Of a stretch of 24,411 nt of DNA, positions 1 through 8,957 are shown one piece after another (the first letter of the stretch is position 1; every line of letters begins with the position of its first letter). Under the pieces are notes generated by a model. The model saw only the letters and a program-made list of their open reading frames with translations. It was not told where the DNA came from and ran no database searches. The translations under genes were made by a program, and so were the position numbers. This DNA comes from Nemertoderma westbladi (Eukaryota; Xenacoelomorpha; Nemertodermatida; Nemertodermatidae), in NCBI GenBank assembly GCA_032718475.1, contig JAUCBJ010005299.1, forward strand, positions 1 through 24,411. Reading direction: 5' to 3'.

Positions 1-385
1 GTTTTAAATACCACACAGAGTTATGACTTATACTAATTACAACGCGCGGGCATGAGATAACGCAAATGTTTACATTCTTTAGGAATGTAAAATTAATCGT
101 ACACACTCACGCAACTGACAATAGTACTGAAACACACCAATTTGCCGACTGTCACCAATTTGACTCATATATAAGGAGAAATTTAGCTCACATACGTTGG
201 GGACTATAAAACAGCATAAACTGATAGAAACCACTGTTATTTGAGCTATGCAATTGTGAATAGTAAACCCCTCCGCTTACCTCAAAAAATCATGAAATCT
301 AAGAGATCTACTGGTTATTCGTAAGTATTCTCTAACTATTAACATTAATCCATATGTTTCAAATTACAACAGATTATAACAGCAT
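1..385. other. AT-rich non-coding flank
   Basis: No coding frame is supported here. It lies directly upstream of a BEL/Pao pol fragment that starts abruptly, so it is either flanking DNA exposed by 5' truncation or the edge of another insertion. A perfect 9-bp inverted repeat (TTTACATTC / GAATGTAAA, 69-77 and 83-91) and a TATA-like CATATATAAGG around 167-177 are visible, but neither can be tied to a gene. Confidence 0.5.
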
Positions 386-1495
386 AAAGATGTTGCCAAG
401 GGAACGGTAGAGTGCTTGAAACGCGGTGGATTTCGACTAACCAAATTCACTAGTAACTCCCGTGAGTTTCTGGAATCGATCCCGGTAGAAGACCGAGGTG
501 TTAAAGATCTGGACCTTATCAAGGACGATCTTCCGGAAACCAAGACGCTTGGTTTGGAATGGGACACGGAGAGAGATATCCTGTTTTTCCAGCTAAAACA
601 GCGAGACAATCCAGTTCGAACTAAACGGATTTGTCTAAGTATCCTGAGCACTTACTTCGATCCATTGGGAGTTATTAGCCCAGTTATATTGGTTGCTCGG
701 AGCTTAGTGCAGCAAATGTGGCTTGAAAACCACTCGTGGGATGATCCACTTTAGGGAGAACTACTAAAGAAGTGGATGAAATGGGAAGATTCTCTACCAT
801 CCATCGAGAACTTTACGATTTCCCGTTCATATTTTGGTCACGTTCTCCCAACGTATTCCTATCAACTCCATGTATTTGGAGACGCCAGCGATATGGGAAT
901 AGGTATAGTAGCCTACCTGAGGGTTGAAACTCCGGATGGAATTAAAGTTGCCTTGGTTACCTCTAAGGCCTTGATAAACAACAAGCTATGAGTTCCTCGA
1001 GCGGAGTTAAAGGCGGCTCTATACGCTACTGCCATCGGCCAGAATGTAACAGAACAGATCGACTATCCACTGGAGAAAACTGTCTATTGGACCGATGCTT
1101 TACTCGTTTTGGAGTATATAACCAATGAAGTCTGTCAGTTCAGCGTCTTCGTTACCAACAGAGTAGCCATTATACTTAGTCGAACTAAGGTAGATCAATG
1201 GAGACATTGCCCTGGGACGATTAATCCAGCCGACATCGCCTCCAGAGGAGCAACTCCTCAAGAACTGATAGATACTCTGGACTGGTTAGGTGGACCCGAC
1301 TTCCTAAGTAAAGAAGAAGATGAATGGCCTCCTCATCTTACCACGGCTGAGATTAGACAAGCCAAGGGAGCGGAGAAAGTCAAACCTAAAACCCGGACGA
1401 GTAAATCAAAGTTATTCAAACCCGTGACAGATCTGTCTGTACTACATATTTCCGGGGAAGACGCTGTGGATCTAAACTCCCCCGTCACAAATTAA
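386..1495 (+). pseudogene. Old BEL/Pao pol: RT C-terminus and RNase H (decayed)
   Basis: This is the end of a BEL/Pao reverse transcriptase and its RNase H domain. The segment around 416-490 (RGGFRLTKFTSNSREFLESI) and YFDPLGVISPV near 655 match the region after the RT palm in this superfamily. RNase H acidic motifs follow: FGDASD near 869, AELKAA near 1,004 and YWTDA near 1,086, then the NPADIASRG motif near 1,222. The RT palm with its YVDD box is missing, so the copy is 5'-truncated or cut by another insertion near 380. In-frame stops lie at 752 (TAG), 989 (TGA) and 1,493 (TAA), but the frame never shifts. The reading continues directly into the integrase part. The family call is strong; activity is excluded in this copy. 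Confidence 0.9.
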
Positions 1496-3026
1496 TCTGT
1501 TGTGGAAATTAGAGAAAGAGACTGGAGATCTGGAACACCAGACGTCTCGCAGGGACTCTCACCTCTCCTGCAGAGGGCGATAAATCACTATAGCTCCTGG
1601 AATCGGCTTTGTAAGGCCGTCGTGTATTTGAAGCGATGCTTCCATCATCACTACTCCAGGACGAAGATCGCTAGTGATACTGCTCCACTGACATCCGTGC
1701 AGGTCCATGCTATTAAAGATCTTCCCAAATACAAAGTATCAGATAGGTTTCTGACGGAGAAGATCAGTTACCAGGAGCATGAAGAAACCAATAAGCAGAT
1801 ACTGAGACTCCTGCAATGTTATGAAGATTCCGATAAGTATTTCCTGTTGTTGAGAAATCCACAGACGCGCTTAAGGGATCGTTTCTCTAGCACAATGATA
1901 GATGGGTTAATACGTGTTGGAGGGAGACTAACTAATGCTCCATTGTCCTTTGACACTAAATTTCCCATACTCATTAGAAATCTTGAAATACAAATCAAGG
2001 TGATTGTAGACGTTCACAGTAGGCTTTACCATGCTGGTAGAGAATGAGTTCTTAGCGAAATTCGAACTCGCTATTATTTCCATAAACCCCGTAGAGCTCT
2101 AAACCAAGTTCTTAGGAACTGTATACCCTGTAGGAAAGCATTCAGTAGGCCCTTAACACAGCGAGAGGCAGAATTACCTAGGGAACGAGTAAGCTTCTAT
2201 GAACCACCCTTTACTAATACCGGTGTGGATTTATTTGGCCCTATTGAAGTATATCGTGCTAGGACTATAGTCAAGTGATGGTGTGTCATCTTTGTCTGTA
2301 TAACTTGTAGAGCGATCCATCTAGATATGGTGAACGATCTATCTACCAACAGCTTCATACTGAGCCTACGCTGACAGATCGCTCGCTTTGGAACTAGCAA
2401 CACGATGAGATCTGATAAGTGAACGAACTTCATTGGTGCCAATAATGAGATCAAGGCTTACGTTAAAGATTGGAACCAAACACAGGTGGACGATCAGCTA
2501 AGGGTAACAGCATCTAGCTGGACCTTCAACGCCGCCGACGCCCCTTGGTGGGGAGGAAGTTGGGAGAGATTAATCAGGAGCGTGAAGACCGCATTTCACT
2601 TTATAGTGCCGTGCCGCGCGTATCTCACCGACAAACTTTTGCGGACGTTAATGGAAGAAATCACCGCCTATCTTAACGAGAGACCACTTATGCCAGTCTC
2701 ATCGAGTCCAGACTCCCTAGAAGCGCTAACACCCGCGCATTTCCTACTAAAGAAACCTGTAGCCATGCTCCCACAATCGGAAATCACGGACGGAGACGAA
2801 TACTGCCGACAAACTTGGCAACTCATGCAATTGTTGTCCCGTCGTTTCGCTGACCATTTCGAAAAACATTATCTGCCTACGCTACAACTTCGAACCAAGT
2901 GGTTTGCGCAGCAAGAAAACGTCAGCACCGGAAACATGGTCCTTATTGTGGAATCAGATCTTCCACGTAAGCAGTGGCAGACAGGTCGAATCATCGAGAC
3001 TCATATATCCGATGATGGTTTAGTGC
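1496..3026 (+). pseudogene. Old BEL/Pao pol: integrase (decayed, split by insertion)
   Basis: This is the integrase domain of the same old element, in the same frame as the preceding RNase H. The linker IDGLIRVGGRL near 1,900 precedes an HHCC zinc-binding region (HSRLYH near 2,015; CIPC near 2,122). The catalytic core shows GVDLFGP near 2,223, SDK-stop-TNF near 2,411 and WWGGSWERLIRSVK near 2,543. GNMVLIVESDLPRKQWQTGRI is the C-terminal DNA-binding region. Stops are at 2,045, 2,276, 2,372 and 2,420, all TGA. At the first three, the younger copy in this window has arginine in the aligned position. The frame is broken at 3,026 by the 15.5-kb insertion and resumes at 18,594. Confidence 0.9.
3022..3026. 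repeat. Target-site duplication AGTGC, left copy
   Basis: AGTGC sits directly outside the TG end of the left LTR and is repeated directly outside the CA end of the right LTR at 18,589-18,593. Five bases fits the 4-6-bp duplications known for BEL/Pao. Confidence 0.9.
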
Positions 3027-3588
3027 TGTGACGGGATCGCAGGATCCCGACCGGTTTTTTGGGTTTATATACGCGTCCCCGCCGTGTAGGTGAAAAGAGT
3101 TCTTTCGTTGTTCCGATTAATGTTGATAGATATAGAATATATAGTATACAATGGACAAATAGATAGCACATGGTAATACAGAATGAGTCAGTGTAAATGT
3201 GATATGATGGCGGTGACGGTTACAAAGTGTTACCGCAGTACCCTAGCTGACTGAACTACTGAGTAAACTGAACTGAATGAAATGACACTAACCAGTAATA
3301 TATATTGCACTGGTCGGCCATATTATTACTCAGTGGATGCCTTCCCCCCATTGGCTAATAACTCACTTCTCACCCTCCCATTTCCCTGGGGGTGTTTCCC
3401 CCTGCTACTATCACTCTCTCCCTCCCAGAGGTGTAACCTCTGACCCCCGCTGTGTGTGTGTTCCCTTGGGGCCTGTTGTCCCCGTTTATTGGGGTGACAC
3501 GAGGTTGATTGGTAATCAACCTCATGCTCCCAATATTGCTTAAAGCCAACTTTGTGTGGGGTGGTTAGCGGAATTGAATACGCTAACA
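3027..3588 (-). repeat. 3' LTR (562 bp)
   Basis: This is the partner of 18,027-18,588 and has the same length. Differences cluster in the 18,060-18,310-equivalent part (for example five within 3,181-3,240), while 3,361-3,420 is identical. Hairpins at 3,501-3,523 and 3,032-3,049 are perfect here too. It adjoins the polypurine tract at 3,589, which defines it as the 3' copy. Confidence 0.93.
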
Positions 3589-3597
3589 CTCCCCCCC
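3589..3597 (-). other. Polypurine tract
   Basis: On the coding strand this reads GGGGGGGAG and abuts the first base of the 3' LTR (TGTTAGCG). A purine run in this position primes plus-strand DNA synthesis in LTR elements. It fixes the orientation of the element as minus. Confidence 0.8.
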
Positions 3598-3626
3598 ATG
3601 CTATCTTCCCAGTGAGAAGATAGCAT
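3598..3626. other. Perfect 11-bp hairpin next to the polypurine tract
   Basis: ATGCTATCTTC (3,598-3,608) pairs exactly with GAAGATAGCAT (3,616-3,626) around a 7-base loop. It lies immediately upstream of the polypurine tract in the element's sense. It may structure the RNA there, or it may be chance; no function is known to me. Confidence 0.6.
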
Positions 3627-4258
3627 CCACCTCTACTGCGCTACAATTCCGCTGGATCCCGATCTATGGGGTGGAACTATTTTCTCCAGAGCCGGCTTTC
3701 CAGGCCGCTCCCTATGGGTATGATATCGCTACCCTGTTTACCTGGCGTCCCGTGTCGGGCCAATCGTGCGCTCCTCTCACACAATTTTTGTTTCCCCAAC
3801 ACTTTCGCCATTCTAACTCCGCTCCACTCTCACCCTAACTCTCCTCTACTCCTCCTCACTCTTGCTCCAACTCTTGAACCTCCCTGTCCCTCACTCAGCC
3901 TCTTATTCCTCCCCCCCCCCACACTTGAATTGCACCCGCACTCTCCTCGTGCTATCACCCGACCCCTATCTCAACCACTCACTCCTGGCGAGCCTCACCC
4001 CCCTCCTCCTGTGCCGTCGCACTCAAGAAGTGTGAAGTCGTCGAGCATTCTGTTTGTCATAGTCAATCGTCCCCCAGTCCTAGTAGCTAATTGGAAGAAA
4101 GGTTGTATGACTATAGTACTTACTTTGATTGTATTTACTTGCTAAACTAATAATGATTACTACGTACGTACATACTAATTGCACTTTTCAATTATTACTT
4201 GAATTTGTACTTAGGAGTTCGCACGTCTCGCGTGGTGCCTTCCATGTTACACCGAACT
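3627..4258. other. Pyrimidine-rich untranslated region of the element
   Basis: No supported coding frame is found between the last gene of the element and the polypurine tract. On the plus strand it is strongly C/T-rich, including ten C in a row at 3,911-3,920; the transcript would be G/A-rich. An AT-rich stretch with alternating TACGTACGTACATAC lies near 4,160. It is best read as the 3' untranslated region. Confidence 0.55.
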
Positions 4259-5290
4259 CTAGTTCATTCCACCCGACTTTGGGAACCACCTCAAGTCTTT
4301 CCCTCTGTCGTCCTCCTCCCTTGGTCGTTTCCTGGTCACTGCCGCTCCTTTGATCTTGTCTGCTTTCAGGCTCCTGACCCTCGCCGTCACCTCTTTACTA
4401 ATCCCGGTCGTCGACTCCTTGGGCGCCGGTGTTATTAGCTCCCGGTATCGCTTTGCGGGTGGCCCCTCCGAGTGGCCCTGTTGTCTCCCCCTGGTGGCGT
4501 CCCATAGGATCACTTTCATCACCCGCGGCACATGCTCCTCCAAGAAATCCCTGAACTCTCCTCTGTTCTGTGGCATCCACCTGTCCAAATACCTCTGCGT
4601 ATTGATCACCCCGGCATATGACGCCGCCGTCGCCACTTCCTGGTAGGTAAACGGAAGCCTCCGTTTCATAATCTCCATGTGGGCCTCCTGATTGATGTTA
4701 AAGAAGCCCCACCGGAACTCCTGGGCCTTCATACGTTGCCGAGTCATGGCCCCGACGTCGGCCCACTCCTTGAAGATCCTAAACTTCTCTTCGTCGTCCA
4801 TCCAGTCGCACTGGCGTCCGTAGTGCCCCCGAAAGTTGCACTTCGAACACCGGATGTGCAACCGTGGACACGCCCCCATACTGTGGCTCGACTCGCGGCA
4901 GTAGAGACAACTAGTCCCTTTCTGGAACCGGTACAAACAGCTCCTTTCCTGGTGGGTCTGTCTTCCACAGTAGTCACAGCCGAGCACCAATGTCTCCCGC
5001 CCCACGTCGTATTTTGTCCCAAGCGATCTCCGCGGTCTGTGGAGTCGCTGGTAAGCGAACTTCCGGACGTTAGCATCCCTGTCTATATCGATCTCCTCGC
5101 CCCTCCCGGGCATCGTCTCCCCGAATACTACCCGTGGTGCCGTCCCCGGTTGCTCGCCCAACCTGATGGTGCTCCCCGCGAAATCCATCGCCGGCTCCTC
5201 ATGCACCCAGGCCCGCTTGCCGGTTTTATCCCAGAAGGCCCTTGCCCCTCTGGCCGTCACCACCCTCCTGCCCTCCTTATAGAAGTAAAA
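4259..5290 (-). CDS. Triple CCHC zinc-knuckle protein, C-terminal part
   Basis: This is an open frame of at least 334 residues. Counting from the GTG codon at 5,263, three CX2CX4HX4C zinc knuckles follow in a row: C96/C99/H104/C109, C119/C122/H127/C132 and C139/C142/H147/C152. Such knuckles bind single-stranded nucleic acid in Gag and related proteins. After them comes a roughly 120-residue charged region, then a basic tail with TRKRPREEDD, which resembles a nuclear localisation signal. The frame is still open upstream to about 5,290, where LINE sequence starts, so the true N-terminus lies beyond the LINE. It probably formed one protein with the acidic segment at 6,908-7,440. Its position between integrase and the 3' LTR is unusual, because Gag of this element already has its own knuckle. 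Confidence 0.8.
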   Translation of the reverse strand, partial: FYFYKEGRRVVTARGARAFWDKTGKRAWVHEEPAMDFAGSTIRLGEQPGTAPRVVFGETMPGRGEEIDIDRDANVRKFAYQRLHRPRRSLGTKYDVGRETLVLGCDYCGRQTHQERSCLYRFQKGTSCLYCRESSHSMGACPRLHIRCSKCNFRGHYGRQCDWMDDEEKFRIFKEWADVGAMTRQRMKAQEFRWGFFNINQEAHMEIMKRRLPFTYQEVATAASYAGVINTQRYLDRWMPQNRGEFRDFLEEHVPRVMKVILWDATRGRQQGHSEGPPAKRYRELITPAPKESTTGISKEVTARVRSLKADKIKGAAVTRKRPREEDDRGKDLRWFPKSGGMN

Positions 5291-6874
5291 GTGTCTGAAT
5301 CTGTACTCCCAGATATTCCCATTGGCGATATCTCCTTTGCAGAAGTGAAGGCTGCAGCAAAGAGCATTAAGACCAATCGTGCCAGTGGAGTAGATGGTGT
5401 TCCCCCTGAGGTCTTTAAAATACCTGAGTGTTTAAAGCTCATCTATCCCATCATAGTAGACATGTACCGTACAACAAGAGTCCCACAAGAAATGAAAACA
5501 AATAAGTTGGTGCCAGTTCCCAAGAAGGGCAACCTAACACTCTATGGTTCTTTTCGGGGAATCTCATTGATCTCGATTGCTGCAAAACTATACAATAGAA
5601 TTCTATTAAATCGCATCAGGGATCCCATTGAGAGACTGCTACGTGGAAATCAGAATGGGTTCCGTAAAGGTCGTGGGACCATGGAGCCCATTTTGGCACT
5701 TAGAAGGATAATTGAAGAGTTATCAAAAAAGAAAGACAGGCATCTGGCTGTTATCTTTGTTGACTTCTTCAAGGCCTTTGATTCAGTCTCTCGCTCACGT
5801 ATGTTCAGCATACTTTCATTATATGGGATTCCTGATGAAATTATTGCAGCAATCAGATCAGTATACGATGGTTCGACAACATTTGTGTCTACTGTTGACG
5901 GTGACACAGAACCATTTGAAGTGTTATGGGGCGTCCTCCAAGGAGACACACTTGCACCATTCTTGTTCATTATTGTGGTTGACTATGTTCTACGCATGTC
6001 CGTAGATCATCATAATGATGATGGGGTGATGATAACTCCACCTACTGGCTCCAGAAGTCGAGGAAATCCTGCCAAGTACCTAACTGATCTAGACTTTGCT
6101 GATGACTTAGGAGTACTCTCAGAATCATTAGAGGGAGCCCAGCGGCTCCTCAGCTCATTATAACATGCTGCTTCTAGTGTTGGTCTTTTTATTAACTCCA
6201 GAAAGACCAAAATTCTGACAGTTAACTTTGAAAGTCCTCAGCAAGTCTCTGATCGGATGAGCATAAGCTCAAAGGATGGTATGCTTGAGCATGTGGACGA
6301 CTTCTGTTACCTGGGATCATGGATCCGGAAGTCAGGTGAGGACCTTCGAATACGTAAGGGAAAGGCATGGGCAGCCTTGAATAGGCTTTCCAGGATTTGG
6401 AAGTCACCTAGAATTAATCGGAAACTTAAGGTCCGATTATTTAGAGCAGCAGTAGTTCCAGTACTCCTCTACGGGAGTCCATGCTGGGCTCTAACTGCTG
6501 AGGACACCAAATCTCTGGATGGCACATTCACAAGAATGCTACGCCGGGTACATTGTGTCAAGTACCACGCACACATCTCCAACCAGACACTATATAACAT
6601 TGGAGGTGTCTCATTGGTTCCCCCAAGCTTGACACTAGAACAAAATCGCCTCCGCTTTGCAGGACATTGCTTTCGCCGTGAGGACCAGCCAGTGCATAAT
6701 CTTGTACTTTGGCAGCCTCATGGAGTGAATAAGCATGGTGGACAGCCCATGACTTTCTTGAGACGCATCTTAAAGGACACTGGCCTTAAAGATGCAGATG
6801 ATCTAGCAAATGTCATGAGTGATAGGGAGTTGTGGCGGTGCAATTTTGTTGACAAGCCGGCACAGCATTCTTAA
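5281..6874 (+). pseudogene. LINE reverse transcriptase (CR1/RTE-like), one nonsense codon
   Basis: RT motifs appear in order: SGVDGVPPEVFK near 5,387, an FRGISLISIAAKLYNRILLNR block near 5,554, GNQNGFRKGRGT near 5,646, VDFFKAFDSVS near 5,759 with the first catalytic Asp, GVLQGDTLAPFLF near 5,931, and DLDFADDLG near 6,088 with the catalytic Asp pair. After RT, the ILLYGSPCWALT-like block and the RFAGHCFRREDQPV block near 6,654 are the C-terminal region usual in this LINE group. One in-frame TAA at 6,161-6,163 breaks it; the same frame then runs to 6,874. Motif spacing is otherwise intact, so the copy looks fairly young. Confidence 0.9.
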
Positions 6875-6907
6875 AAATGCAGCTGCAATGCAGCATGCCG
6901 ATCCTAG
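5281..6907 (+). mobile_element. 5'-truncated LINE inserted in the accessory gene
   Basis: A non-LTR retrotransposon fragment lies on the strand opposite to its host element. It contains only RT and the downstream region, with no endonuclease, which is typical of 5' truncation. It separates the acidic/coiled-coil part (7,440-6,908) from the zinc-knuckle part (5,290-4,259) of one minus-strand gene. The 3' side ends near a short (TAG)3 run at about 6,906-6,915. I could not see a convincing target duplication, so both ends are uncertain by 10-30 bases. Confidence 0.78.
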
Positions 6908-7440
6908 TAGTAGTAACCCAGTCTGTGTCCGAGTGGCCGATCCTCCGATGGGCGGCATCTCTCCGAACTCGTCGTCATCCTCGTCCTCCTCTGGGAGTGG
7001 CTCCAACCCCGGTATCCCCGTGGACCCACTGTGTCCCTTCCCACCTTAGCTCTCGCCCGTAAATTTCCATCCTTCCAGCTCCCCTAGCCTCCTTAGCAGA
7101 TGATCGCCCTTGGCGCCAGCTCGTATGGGCTGGCTGAAATCCCGATGTCGACTGTTTCGGTGATCCCACCGTCCACCCTAACTCTCGCCCTAGAGACTCC
7201 CCCGAACTCCCTGATGACGTCCAACAAAGTTCGTCTAAGACCGCCTGTTCCTCGAAGCCGTAGCTCTGTGCCCTAGCTTCCTCCTCCCTTTCTTCTGCTT
7301 CTCTTCTCTCCTGTCTAGCGATTTCTTCCAATCGCTTCGCCTCTCGTCTATCCGCCTCTAGCTGCTCCCATTTCTGATACGGCGTATCCACCTCCCTGTC
7401 TACCAGATGTCGGCTATTATAGTACACTGACTCAGCCCCG
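6908..7440 (-). pseudogene. Charged coiled-coil and acidic segment of the accessory gene
   Basis: The minus-strand frame from about 7,440 (SVYYNSRHLVDREVD) runs through a heptad-like, Glu/Arg-rich stretch (about 7,380-7,270, WEQLEADRREAKRLEEIARQ) that predicts a coiled coil. A less ordered Ser/Gly/Trp-containing region follows. It ends in TGA at 6,975. The neighbouring frame then gives an acidic stretch (PLPEEDEDDDEFGEMPP, about 7,001-6,950) that looks like the true continuation, so a one-base frame break near 7,010 is likely. The LINE begins right after. I infer that it linked the exonuclease upstream to the zinc-knuckle part downstream. No enzyme motif is seen here. Confidence 0.6.
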
Positions 7441-7990
7441 GGTGGTCTACCAGACCCTCGAAAGCTGTTTTAAAGGCTCTTCTGTAGCTTAGGGGTGATC
7501 CTGATAATAGGAATGCTGTTGGTTCCCCCTCGATAACCATGGTCATGAATAGGTTAAGCAAACCTATCATTATCCAGTCCTCCTGTAGGATATATCGCTT
7601 CTGATATACCTTTATCGCTCCTCTCCGGAATTGATACACCTCTTGTTTCCCTGGCCTCGCTCCCCACTTCAGCGAGTTCGCCAAGTCCGCTCCGTACTCT
7701 TCTCTGAACTTGCCCCAGTCCATCGGTTTGTGACACATGAGCCCCATTAACTGGCCCATCGCCACCACCCCACAATGACCTGAGTTCTCCACTAGTCCCA
7801 ACCCGTCTGGTGCTGTCATAGCCTTGTAGACTGTCCTCGTATCCAGAAGGTTGGGGGTGTCCGGACCGATGATTCTCTCCGCATCGTCGCGAATCACCAA
7901 TCCCACTTTCGTCGTCGACTTCTCTCTCACTAGAGTTGCCGAAGGCGGTGCGCCTTCGGCAACTGGTTCAACTTCGGCCCGTCCTTCTTT
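7400..7990 (-). pseudogene. 3'-5' exonuclease, motifs II and III (DEDD family)
   Basis: A segment KVGLVIRDDAERI (residues 8-20 of the frame counted from 7,930) matches the exonuclease II motif of RNase D/WRN/EXD proteins, K-V-G-x-x-I-x-x-D, with D16 as the metal ligand. It is followed by PNLLDTRTVYKAM (26-38), the usual hydrophobic-Asp-Thr strand. Exonuclease III is likely QKRYILQEDWIMIGLLNLF (110-128), close to the family's Y-x3-D motif, though the Tyr-Asp spacing here is four (Y113, D118), or E117 replaces Asp. The frame is open well upstream of 7,930 and overlaps the preceding frame. Together the two frames make one exonuclease split by a frame change. The family assignment rests on motif order and spacing, without a search. 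Confidence 0.68.
7933..7961. other. Perfect 12-bp hairpin at the exonuclease frame junction
   Basis: GTTGCCGAAGGC (7,933-7,944) pairs exactly with GCCTTCGGCAAC (7,950-7,961) around a 5-base loop. The upstream frame ends in TAG at 7,930-7,932, directly after the hairpin. The downstream frame is -1 relative to it and is open through the hairpin. It may be a frameshift-stimulating structure or the scar of a palindrome-forming mutation. Confidence 0.65.
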
Positions 7991-8497
7991 CCATACGTCC
8001 CTAGATTGAATAGGAATATATCCCCATTTGGCGCGGCCAAATGTAGGAGTATGGTTCTGGCCGACCCTGCCGATCCTCTCCTCGAACCTTCCTCGCCTTC
8101 CACGGTCCCCTCATCATCTAGGACCATGTATCCTCCCCTGCTGACGGACTCTACGAACCTCTTCCAATCCTTCCTCGGTGGATCCCTTGCGTACTTCGGA
8201 ATCCCGAACTTCGCTTCGTCTCCTTTCACCACGTAGTGGAAATGCTTGAAGGTCGCATTGTCCAACGCATTGTCCGACGGCGTCCTGTAGGTCCCGACCA
8301 GCCGCTGTTTGTGCACCTCCCTGAAATGGTCTTGTAGCGCTCGCGCTCCGTGGCCTCTCTCCAACCGCTCGTAGTATCCCCTCGTCTTCTCTTCCAGATG
8401 CCTCTCGGTGAAATCCACCAGTATCTCTTTTCCTCCTAACTCCGCCTTTCTCTTCCTGATCAGTTTCCCTGCCATTCCGAACTCTCTCACTCGCTCA

Positions 8498-8503
8498 CCT
8501 GTA
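8498..8503 (-). other. Candidate splice acceptor for the accessory module
   Basis: On the minus strand CACCTTACAG|GTGAGCG gives an acceptor-like CAG|G after a short pyrimidine/adenine stretch. A cut after 8,499 leaves GT as the last two bases of a GGT codon in the exonuclease frame. That is the phase needed to join the donor at 9,727/9,726. Confidence 0.35.
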
Positions 8504-8520
8504 AGGTGGTGCCTTGCCAA

Positions 8521-8957
8521 GGCGCAGTACAGATGAGTGATGAAGGTTAAGATGGTCTGTACAGTTTGACAATGGCCTATTTCTTACCTAGTTTTCACCT
8601 AATTTCCCTACTTAATTCCTAAAACTGTCGAATTGTACCCTAAATTGTAAATTTTGTCCGTTACTTTAATTATGTTCTAGAATTTTGTTGCCATCATTTA
8701 TCTAATTTTCTGATTCTATTTTTATTTTAATTTAATCGTACTACTGTGCTACTACCTACTTATTATCGCCGATGGATTACTCTATTTCGTAATCCACTTT
8801 CTGGCCTATTCTGTGGGCTTGTGCAGTACAACGGTATGCGTCGCGTGGCCTACATGATTTATCCAGCTGTACTCATATGCCCCCCTCTCGCTGCTTACTA
8901 CTAACTAATGTCTACATTATATATATGTATACCCTTCTCCACTAACTCCTACTAGCC
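8521..8957. other. AT-rich spacer between integrase and exonuclease genes
   Basis: No supported coding frame. An inverted repeat with perfect 8-bp arms (TGGATTAC 8,773-8,780; GTAATCCA 8,789-8,796) is present. Together with the satellite block it would be intronic if the candidate splice sites at 9,727 and 8,499 are used. Confidence 0.5.

Larger units (their letters stand above)
7930..8520 (-). pseudogene. 3'-5' exonuclease, N-terminus and motif I (DEDD family)
   Basis: The frame has 196 codons from a TTG at 8,520; a better start is ATG at 8,475 (residue 16), unless the exon is joined by splicing at 8,498. The first 115 residues are basic and unrecognised. Then KDWKRFVESVSRGGYMVLDDEG (118-138) has the shape of exonuclease motif I: a helix, then a hydrophobic strand ending in D135-x-E137. 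RTILLHLAAPNGDIFLFNL (155-173) matches the next two strands of RNase D-like enzymes (LLQLAT..G.VYLFD). Motifs II and III follow in the neighbouring frame at 7,990-7,400. A 12-bp hairpin sits exactly where the frames change. The predicted role is 3'-end trimming of RNA or DNA. Confidence 0.68.

Noticed and set aside
3326-3589. Open frames on both strands inside the LTRs (also at 18,326-18,589)
   Set aside because: They are present in both LTRs only because the LTRs are repeats, and no protein family is recognised.
3666-4145. 159-residue plus-strand open frame rich in Pro, Leu and Ser
   Set aside because: Low-complexity C/T-rich sequence in the element's 3' untranslated region; no domain, and opposite to the coding strand.
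4679-5280. Upstream extension of the LINE frame on the plus strand (about 200 codons)
   Set aside because: This part is the antisense of the zinc-knuckle gene. LINE RT similarity starts only near 5,281, and the minus strand carries three exact CCHC motifs.
7425-7930. Cysteine protease reading of SGHCGVVAMGQL (Ulp1/papain-like)
   Set aside because: The surrounding order fits a DEDD exonuclease much better, and no convincing His/Asn partners lie at the spacing of a cysteine protease.
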